Shown here: in pieces, positions 6,861 through 12,638 of the stretch
Numbering within the stretch: position 1 is the stretch's first letter
How the letters are laid out: every line of letters starts with the position of its first letter
Assembly: GCA_003241485.1 (NCBI GenBank)
Contig: QFQD01000112.1
Span: 1 to 16,048 of the forward strand
Reading direction: 5' to 3'
From: Ancylobacter novellus
GTDB taxonomy: Bacteria > Pseudomonadota > Alphaproteobacteria > Rhizobiales > Xanthobacteraceae
Length of the DNA: 16,048 nucleotides
The notes under the pieces: generated by a model
The model's input: the letters and a program-made list of their open reading frames with translations, nothing else
Database searches by the model: none
What the model was told of the DNA's origin: nothing
Translations under genes and position numbers: made by a program

Positions 6861-7816
6861 TGGCCCACGGATATGAAGGCGGCCGGCTGGACCTGCCCTT
6901 TGTGGGCATCTGCACCTTCGGCAAATACCCGCTGCAGCTGGACTGGGACCGGATCGACGCCGACGTCGCCATTCTCGGCGCGCCGTTCGATCTCGGCACG
7001 CAGTGGCGCTCGGGCGCGCGCTCGGGCCCGCGCGCCATCCGCGAAGCCTCGACGCTGTTCTCCTTCGGGCATGCCGGCGCTTACGACCATGAGGACGATG
7101 TCACCTATCTCGCGGCGGAGACCACCCGCATCGTCGATATCGGCGACGCCGACATGGTGCATACCGACACCGACACCAGCCACGCCAACATCGAATATGG
7201 CGTGCGCAAGATCCTCAAGGCCGGTGCGCTGCCCGTCGTGCTGGGCGGCGACCACTCGATCAACATTCCCTGCATCGAGGCGTTCTCGGACCAGGAGCCG
7301 ATCCATCTCGTGCAGTTCGACGCGCATCTCGATTTCGTCGACGAGCGCCACGGCGTGCGGCGCGGCCATGGCAATCCGCTGCGGCGCGCGGCAGAGAAGC
7401 CCTATGTGACGGGCCTCACCCAGCTCGGCATACGCAACGTCTCCTCCACCGCCCGCGAGGGCTATGAGGCGGCGCGCGCCATGGGCTCGGACATCCTCAG
7501 CGTGCGGCAGATCCGCAAGCTCGGTACCGAGGCGGTGCTGGCGCGCATCCCGGAGGGCAAGCGCTACTACGTCACCATCGACATTGACGGCTTCGACCCT
7601 TCCATCGCGCCGGGAACCGGCACGCCGAGCCATGGCGGGTTCATCTATTACGAGGTGTTGGAACTGCTGGACGGCTTGGCCAAACGCGGCAATGTGGTCG
7701 GCATCGATCTCGTCGAGGTCGCCCGTGAGTACGATCCCGCGGGCGTGACGTCGATCCTCGCCGCGCAGGTGCTGCTGAATTTCATCGGCCGCATTCTTCA
7801 CCACCGCCGCCCTTGA
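6860..7816 (+). CDS. Ureohydrolase (agmatinase family), second of a tandem pair
   Basis: The start ATG shares one base with the TGA of the previous gene (TGATG), so the two are probably translated together. The protein is also 318 residues and keeps all metal ligands: His132 (GGDHS), Asp154/His156/Asp158 (FDAHLD) and Asp241/Asp243 (IDIDGFDP). It is clearly divergent from its neighbour: PSHGGFIYYE replaces PEIGGFSTRE, and the N-terminus reads FVGICTFGKYP rather than the PRYAGLPTFMRLP form. Different substrates or a hetero-oligomer are therefore likely. Known two-gene ureohydrolases, such as metformin hydrolase, have one subunit lacking metal ligands, but here both sites look active. It is the last gene of the operon. 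Agmatinase is the conventional label; the substrate is unknown. Confidence 0.88.
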   Translation: MAHGYEGGRLDLPFVGICTFGKYPLQLDWDRIDADVAILGAPFDLGTQWRSGARSGPRAIREASTLFSFGHAGAYDHEDDVTYLAAETTRIVDIGDADMVHTDTDTSHANIEYGVRKILKAGALPVVLGGDHSINIPCIEAFSDQEPIHLVQFDAHLDFVDERHGVRRGHGNPLRRAAEKPYVTGLTQLGIRNVSSTAREGYEAARAMGSDILSVRQIRKLGTEAVLARIPEGKRYYVTIDIDGFDPSIAPGTGTPSHGGFIYYEVLELLDGLAKRGNVVGIDLVEVAREYDPAGVTSILAAQVLLNFIGRILHHRRP

Positions 7817-7826
7817 CGCAGGCGTG

Positions 7827-7848
7827 CACAGGCCGATTTCCACCTGTG
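7827..7848. repeat. Inverted repeat just after the ureohydrolase operon
   Basis: CACAGG (7827-7832) and CCTGTG (7843-7848) are perfect 6-bp arms with a ten-base spacer, about 10 bases past the operon stop codon. No T-run follows. It could be a weak transcript-end hairpin or an operator upstream of dps. Confidence 0.3.
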
Positions 7849-7856
7849 TGGACATA

Positions 7857-7902
7857 CCGGCTCGCCCCCGCCATGGCGCAGGTGCCATAATGGGCGAGCC
7901 GG
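7857..7902. promoter_or_regulatory. Composite inverted repeat upstream of dps
   Basis: CCGGCTCGCCC (7857-7867) and GGGCGAGCCGG (7892-7902) are a perfect 11-bp inverted repeat. Nested inside is a second pair, ATGGC (7873-7877) and GCCAT (7884-7888). The structure ends 19 bases before the dps start codon, so in RNA it would be a strong stem close to the ribosome site. No T-tract follows on either strand. It may end the upstream operon with Rho, act as a dps leader structure, or be a regulator site; the sequence does not decide. Confidence 0.45.
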
Positions 7903-7921
7903 GGACTGCAGAGGAAAGAAC

Positions 7922-8410
7922 ATGCGCCAGCACAAGACCCTGAACGACGTGCCCTCCAACGCCAAGAAGGTCGCGATCGACCTGCTCAACGCCAATCTCG
8001 CCGCCGGCCTCGACCTCGCCCTCGCCACCAAGCAGGCGCATTGGAACCTGAAGGGCCCGCAATTCATCGCCGTGCACGAAATGCTGGACGGCTTCCGCGC
8101 CGAACTCGACACCCACACCGACACTATGGCCGAGCGCGTGGTGCAGCTCGGCGGCACCGCTCTGGGCACGACGCAGGTGGTCAACGAGGCCAGCCCGCTG
8201 AAGGCCTATCCGGTCGACATCTACCCGGTCAGCGATCATCTCAAGGCGCTGATCGAGCGCTACAGCGCGGTGGCGAACAATGTGCGCAAGGCGATCGACG
8301 AATCCGACGACGCCGGCGACCCGACGACAGCGGACATCTTCACCGCCGCTTCACGCTCGCTCGACAAGGCCCTGTGGTTCCTTGAAGCGCATCTGCAGGA
8401 ATCGCATTGA
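7922..8410 (+). CDS. dps: Dps: DNA-binding ferritin-like stress protein
   Basis: The 162-residue protein matches the Dps family over its full length. Dps forms dodecamers that oxidise and store iron using hydrogen peroxide and protect DNA in stationary phase and stress. The inter-subunit ferroxidase residues correspond to those of E. coli Dps with an offset of 11: His40, His52, Asp56, Asp67 and Glu71 (QAHWNLKGPQF, VHEMLDGF, HTDTMAE). PLKAYPVDIY and TAASRSLDKALWFLEAHL are also typical. The N-terminus is shorter than in E. coli, but lysines 5, 15 and 16 could still contact DNA. An AGGA ribosome site (7912-7915) lies six bases before the ATG. It has its own 105-bp upstream gap with strong inverted repeats, so independent regulation is likely. 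Confidence 0.95.
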   Translation: MRQHKTLNDVPSNAKKVAIDLLNANLAAGLDLALATKQAHWNLKGPQFIAVHEMLDGFRAELDTHTDTMAERVVQLGGTALGTTQVVNEASPLKAYPVDIYPVSDHLKALIERYSAVANNVRKAIDESDDAGDPTTADIFTAASRSLDKALWFLEAHLQESH

Positions 8411-8417
8411 TACTCTG

Positions 8418-8435
8418 ATCACCCCTTCGGGGGAT
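8418..8435 (+). terminator. Possible dps terminator hairpin (CCCC-TTCG-GGGG)
   Basis: CCCC (8422-8425), TTCG (8426-8429) and GGGG (8430-8433) form a short stem capped by a very stable UUCG tetraloop, 11 bases after the dps stop codon. There is no following T-run, so it would be an atypical terminator or a 3'-end stabiliser. Confidence 0.4.
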
Positions 8436-8446
8436 GCCTGCTGAGA

Positions 8447-8491
8447 GCAATAACGTGCCGCGATCGGACCACGAGCACGGCACGTTATTGC
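8447..8491. repeat. 14-bp perfect inverted repeat between dps and the MarR gene
   Basis: GCAATAACGTGCCG (8447-8460) is repeated exactly in inverted form at 8478-8491, with a 17-base spacer. It lies 36 bases after dps and 154 bases before the MarR-family start codon. A match of this length by chance in a gap of this size is unlikely. It lacks the T-tract of an intrinsic terminator and its arms are less GC-rich than the surroundings, which suits a protein-binding site, a small-RNA stem or a paired-arm element. The rest of the 8411-8645 gap contains an 8-bp palindrome (GCCTAGGC, 8517-8524) but no promoter I could assign. Confidence 0.6.
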
Positions 8492-8645
8492 CATATGCAG
8501 AGATTTTGTTGGATTCGCCTAGGCTTACCGCTTTGCGACGGCGGCATCTTCGGTCATTGTTTGCGCCGTAATGCAGCTAGGAGTCGCGCGCGATGGAAAC
8601 GACCGCTCGCTCCACTGCACTAATGTGTAAGGGGGACAACGGTCC

Positions 8646-9212
8646 ATGGCAGCTCGGCCCGCGAAAGATCGAAGCCATTCGGCCGGTTCGGCGGAGGATG
8701 ACGGGGTGACTTCCCAGTCTTCGGCAAACGCCATTGGCGAGACGCCTGCGGAATCGATCGTCACGCATCTAGAGATCGCGCGTCTCATCGAGCGGGCCCA
8801 TCGCCGGTTCCTCGACCTGCTGCGCATCGAGCTTGCGCGCCTCGGCACGGACGATATCAGCCCCTCGCAGGTGATGCTGCTGTTCACCATCGGCAATGAC
8901 GAGCTCTCGGTCCGCGACCTGCTGGAGCGCGGGCACTATCTCGGCTCCAACGCCTCCTACAATCTCAAGCAGCTGGTCGACGCGGGCTATGTGCACCGCT
9001 CGGCCTCGCTGCGCGACCGGCGCTCGGCCCGGCTGCGGCTCACCACCAAGGCGCAGCATCTGTGCGACTCGATCCGCAGCATGCATGACAAGGTGAACGG
9101 CAGTGGCGGGCGCGAGGAGAGCGAGGCCTATGAGCTGGGCATCACCTATACGGTGCTTCGCCGGCTAGAGATCCTGTGGACCGGCTCGCTGCGCTACGGC
9201 GAAGGCGGCTAG
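8646..9212 (+). CDS. MarR-family regulator, LdtR-like
   Basis: The 188-residue protein has a low-complexity N-terminus (1-36), then a MarR-type winged helix domain: a dimerisation helix at about 40-66 (HLEIARLIERAHRRFLDLLRIELA), DNA-recognition helices at about 86-116 (LSVRDLLERGHYLGSNASYNLKQLVDAGYV) and a basic wing at 120-131 (SLRDRRSARLRL). The GHYLGSNASYN-LKQLVDAGY pattern is close to LdtR, the alphaproteobacterial MarR regulator known from Liberibacter and rhizobia for controlling an L,D-transpeptidase and envelope stress genes. No transpeptidase gene is in this window, so the symbol is withheld. A G-rich ribosome site (AAGGGGG, 8629-8635) is ten bases upstream. It appears to be transcribed alone and is convergent with pgm. 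Confidence 0.8.
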   Translation: MAARPAKDRSHSAGSAEDDGVTSQSSANAIGETPAESIVTHLEIARLIERAHRRFLDLLRIELARLGTDDISPSQVMLLFTIGNDELSVRDLLERGHYLGSNASYNLKQLVDAGYVHRSASLRDRRSARLRLTTKAQHLCDSIRSMHDKVNGSGGREESEAYELGITYTVLRRLEILWTGSLRYGEGG

Positions 9213-9234
9213 AGCCTCCCGCCTCCCCGCACGC

Positions 9235-9262
9235 CGCGTCCGGAGCACAGGCACCGGACGCG
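9235..9262. terminator. Hairpin between the convergent MarR and pgm genes
   Basis: CGCGTCCGG (9235-9243) and CCGGACGCG (9254-9262) form a perfect 9-bp GC-rich stem with a ten-base loop between two converging genes. A second small stem (AGTGG 9264-9268, CCACT 9275-9279) is adjacent and touches the pgm stop codon. The position fits a shared two-way terminator, although neither side has a clear T-tract. Confidence 0.5.
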
Positions 9263-9278
9263 AAGTGGTTCTCGCCAC

Positions 9279-10907
9279 TCAGGTGATGACGGTCGGCTCG
9301 CTGCGGCCGGTGCGACCCTCAATGTCCGGCAGGATGCGCGCAATGGCGATGAGATCGGCCAGCGTGTCCTGCGTATCGAGGTCGAGCCGCGCCGGATCGG
9401 TCACGAAGCGCTCGATATAGACCCGCAGCGTCGCTCCGGCCGTGCCGGTGCCCGACAGGCGATAGACGATGCGCGATCCCTCGGTGAAGAACACCCGCAG
9501 CCCCTGCTTGGTCGTCACCGAGCCGTCGACCGGGTCGGTATAGGCGAAGTCGTCCGCCCGCTCGACGGTGAGGCCGTTTATCACCGTGCCCGGCAGCGTC
9601 GCCAGACGCGCGCGCAGGTCGCTCATCAGCCCGTCCGCGGCCGCCGCATCGACCTCTTCATAGTCGTGGCGGGTGTAGTAGTTGCGCCCATAGCTCGCCC
9701 AGTGCTCGGCGACGATCTCGGCGACGCTCATCCGGCGCGCGGCGAGGATGTTCAGCCACATCAGCACGGCCCACAGGCCATCCTTCTCGCGCACATGGTT
9801 GGAGCCGGTGCCGAAGCTCTCCTCACCGCACACTGTGGCAAGGTCGGCATCCAGCAGATTGCCGAAGAACTTCCAGCCGGTGGGGGTCTCGTAGCAGGTG
9901 ACGCCGAGCTTCTCCGCCACGCGGTCGGCGGCGCTGCTGGTCGGCATGGAGCGGGCGATGCCGGTGATGCCCGCCTTGTAGCCGGGTGCCAGATGCGCAT
10001 TGGCGGCGATGATGGCCAGCGAATCCGACGGCGTGACGAAACGCCCGCGGCCGATAATCATGTTGCGGTCGCCATCGCCGTCGGACGCCGCGCCGATGTC
10101 GGGCGCATGGTCGGACATCAGGAGGTCCGCGAGTTCCTTGGCGTGGACGAGGTTCGGATCGGGATGATGGCCGCCGAAATCCGGCAGCGGCTCGCCATTG
10201 ACCACCGTGCCGGGCGCCGCACCCAGCGTTTCCTCCAGAATGGCCTTGGCATAGGGGCCCGTCACCGCGCTCATCGCGTCGAAGCGCATGGTGAAGCCGC
10301 CGGAGAACAGGTCGCGGATGGCGTCGAAGTCGAACAGGCTGCCCATCAGCTCGGCATAGTCTTCGACCGGATCGACCACATCGACCACCATGTCCTCGAC
10401 GCGGGTGATGCCCAGCGTGTCGAGGTCGACATCGGGCGCGTCGGAGATGCGGTATTCGGCGATCGTCTTCGATTTCTCGAAGATCGCGTCGGTCACGGAT
10501 TCGGGCGCCGGTCCGCCGGCACCGATATTGTACTTGATGCCGAAATCGCCATGTTCGCCGCCCGGATTGTGGCTGGCGGAGAGGATGAGGCCGCCAAAGG
10601 CGCCATGCTTGCGGATGACGGCCGAGGCCGCAGGCGTCGACAGGATGCCGCCCTTGCCGACCAGCACGCGGCCGAAACCGGCGGCGGACGCCATCTTGAT
10701 GACGACCTGGATCGCCTCGCGGTTGTAGTACCGCCCGTCGCCGCCGAGCACGAGCGTCTCGCCCTGGTAATCGTCGAGACTGTCGAACACCGACTGGACG
10801 AAGTTCTCGATGTAGTGCGGCTGCTGGAAGACCTGCACCTTCTTGCGCAGGCCGGAGGTGCCGGGCTTCTGGCCCTCGAAGGGCGTGGTGGCGACGGTGC
10901 GGATCAT
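9279..10907 (-). CDS. pgm: Phosphoglucomutase (glucose-1-phosphate/glucose-6-phosphate)
   Basis: The 542-residue enzyme interconverts glucose-1-phosphate and glucose-6-phosphate, linking glycolysis with glycogen and sugar-nucleotide synthesis for polysaccharides. Motifs of the alpha-D-phosphohexomutase family appear in order: the N-terminal signature TPFEGQKPGTSGLRKKV (8-24), the phosphoserine loop SASHNPGG with Ser112, the Mg-binding DGDGDR (276-281), the sugar-binding GEESFG (361-366) and the phosphate-binding RLSGTGT (483-489). An upstream in-frame ATG exists at 10925, but 10907 is preferred: it gives the family start MIRTVATTPF and follows a GGGGGG ribosome site (10911-10916) that the first ATG lacks. 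It lies 77 bases after pgi in the same direction, with a palindromic repeat between. Confidence 0.95.
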   Translation of the reverse strand: MIRTVATTPFEGQKPGTSGLRKKVQVFQQPHYIENFVQSVFDSLDDYQGETLVLGGDGRYYNREAIQVVIKMASAAGFGRVLVGKGGILSTPAASAVIRKHGAFGGLILSASHNPGGEHGDFGIKYNIGAGGPAPESVTDAIFEKSKTIAEYRISDAPDVDLDTLGITRVEDMVVDVVDPVEDYAELMGSLFDFDAIRDLFSGGFTMRFDAMSAVTGPYAKAILEETLGAAPGTVVNGEPLPDFGGHHPDPNLVHAKELADLLMSDHAPDIGAASDGDGDRNMIIGRGRFVTPSDSLAIIAANAHLAPGYKAGITGIARSMPTSSAADRVAEKLGVTCYETPTGWKFFGNLLDADLATVCGEESFGTGSNHVREKDGLWAVLMWLNILAARRMSVAEIVAEHWASYGRNYYTRHDYEEVDAAAADGLMSDLRARLATLPGTVINGLTVERADDFAYTDPVDGSVTTKQGLRVFFTEGSRIVYRLSGTGTAGATLRVYIERFVTDPARLDLDTQDTLADLIAIARILPDIEGRTGRSEPTVIT

Positions 10908-10940
10908 GTTCCCCCCGAGTTTCATATGTCGTGCGGAGCG

Positions 10941-10972
10941 ATCCCGGCTCAGCGCTATGCTTCGGCCGGGAT
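10941..10972. repeat. REP-like dispersed palindrome between pgi and pgm
   Basis: ATCCCGGC (10941-10948) and GCCGGGAT (10965-10972) are perfect arms around a 16-base loop. The look (ATCCCGG...CCGGGAT with an interior such as AGCGCTATGCTTCG) matches a family of palindromes that I recall as very common between genes in Bradyrhizobium, Rhodopseudomonas and relatives. Copy number cannot be checked here because I see only one clear copy in the window. It sits inside the probable pgi-pgm transcript, where it could act as an attenuator or stabilise RNA ends. Confidence 0.5.
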
Positions 10973-10984
10973 GACGGCGTCAGA

Positions 10985-12608
10985 CTACTTGCCGGTCAGA
11001 TGATGCAGCAGCCCGGCCGCCGAGCCTGACAGCGAAGCCGGCGCGACGCCGCTCTCCACCGCCGGCAGCAGCGTGTTGGCGAGCTCCTTGCCGAGCTCGA
11101 CGCCCCACTGGTCGAAGCTGTTGATGTTCCAGATGGCGCCTTCGACGCGCGATCACCCGGCCCAGCGTGTAGGGATCGAGCCGCTCATAGGCGATGGTGA
11201 CGGAGGGTCGGCTGCCGGTGAAGACGCGGTGCGGGGCGATCTTCGTCGCGCTCGCCTCGTCGCGGCCGGCGGCGATGAGCTGCGCCTTCGCCTCCTCCAG
11301 CGTGCGCCCGCGCATCAGCGCCTCGGACTGCGCGAGGCAGTTGGCGATGAGCATGGCGTGCTGGCGCTTCAGGCCGGGGTTCTCGTCTTCCTGATGCCCC
11401 TTGGCGGCGATGAGGAATTCGACCGGGATCGGGCTGGTGCCCTGATGGATCAGCTGGAAGAAGGCGTGCTGGCCATTGGTGCCCGGCTCGCCCCAGACGA
11501 CGGGGCCGGTGTCGTGCGCGACGATCTCGCCGTCGAGCGTCACATGCTTGCCGTTGCTCTCCATGTCGAGCTGCTGGAGATAGGCCGGCAGGCGCGCCAG
11601 ATGCTGGTCGTAAGGGATGACCGCGCGGGTGGCGTAGCCGCACACATCGCGATGCCAGATGCCGACGAGGCCGAGCAGCACGGGCAGATTGGCTTCAAGC
11701 GGCGCGGTGCGGAAATGCTCGTCCATCGCGTGGCCGCCATCGAGGAAGCGGCCGAAGCTCTCAGGGCCGACCGCGATCATCACCGGCAGGCCGATGGCCG
11801 ACCACACCGAATACCGCCCGCCGACCCAGTCCCAGAAGCCGAAGACGCGGTCGGGCGCGATGCCGAAGGCCGCCACCTTGTCGAGCGCGGTGGAGACGGC
11901 GGCAAAGTGGTTGGCCACGGCCGCCTCGCCCAGCGCCTCGACGATCCAGTGTCGCGCGCTCGCGGCGTTCGACATGGTCTCCTGCGTGGTGAAGGTCTTG
12001 GACGCGACGATGAACAGCGTCGAGGCCGGGTCGAGGTCCTTCACCGTGTCGTAGAGATGGGCGCCGTCGACATTGGAGACGTAATGCGCGCGCGGCCCGT
12101 CGTGATAGGGCGTCAGCGCGATGGTCGCCATGACCGGGCCGAGATCGGAGCCGCCAATGCCGATATTCACCACATCGGTGATCGGCTTGCCGGTCCAGCC
12201 CTTCAGTGCGCCCGAGCGGATGCCCTGCGCGAAGGCGGCCATGTCCGCCAGAACCTTCTTCACGTCGCCGCGCACATCCTGCCCGTCGACGGTGAAGGGC
12301 GTGTCGGAGCGGTTGCGCAGCGCGGTGTGCAGCACCGCGCGGTCCTCGGTGATGTTGATATGCGCGCCATTGAACATGGCGGCGCGCTTCTCCTCCACCC
12401 CGGCAGCGCGGGCGAGATCGATCAGCAGTCCCAGCGTGCCCGCGGTGAGCGAGCACTTCGAGATGTCTAGCAGCATGTCCTCGAAGCTGGCCGAAAAGGC
12501 ATTGAAGCGCACGGGATCGGCGGCGAACAGGCTCGCCACCTTCTCGTCCGCGCGGGCGGCCTTGTCGGCGGCCAGGGCTTTGAAGACATTCTCTGTGGCT
12601 GCGCTCAT
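10985..12608 (-). pseudogene. pgi: Glucose-6-phosphate isomerase, frameshifted near the C-terminus
   Basis: The gene encodes the enzyme that interconverts glucose-6-phosphate and fructose-6-phosphate. From the ATG at 12608 the frame matches the family through residue 487 (LGRVIA): GIGGSDLG (150-157), FWDWVGGRYSVWSAIG (258-273), Glu350 in MESNGK and His381 in GQHAFF. It then runs into an arginine-rich tail and ends at 10980. The true C-terminus continues in another frame from 11146 (VEGAIWNINSFDQWGVELGK, then on to HHLTGK) and stops at a TAG at 10985-10987. The family usually has about seven residues here (like LYEHRVF), of which one base remains, so a 20-base deletion is inferred. The second family signature and its catalytic lysine (GVELGK) lie after the break, so the product as written should be inactive. 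It starts 30 bases after cckA. An assembly error is a real alternative. Confidence 0.85.
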
Positions 12609-12638
12609 ATGCGTCCCCGAACTCGTCAGAACCGGCGC

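Noticed and set aside
6602..8239. Long open frame antisense to both ureohydrolases and dps
   Set aside because: It crosses gene borders and has no family signature; a GC-bias shadow.
8411..8446. Riboswitch-like look of the dps 3' flank
   Set aside because: It is downstream of dps, only one short stem is seen, and no known riboswitch core could be matched.
9666..12470. Two long plus-strand open frames across pgm and pgi
   Set aside because: They are shadows of pgm and pgi, whose motifs are on the minus strand.
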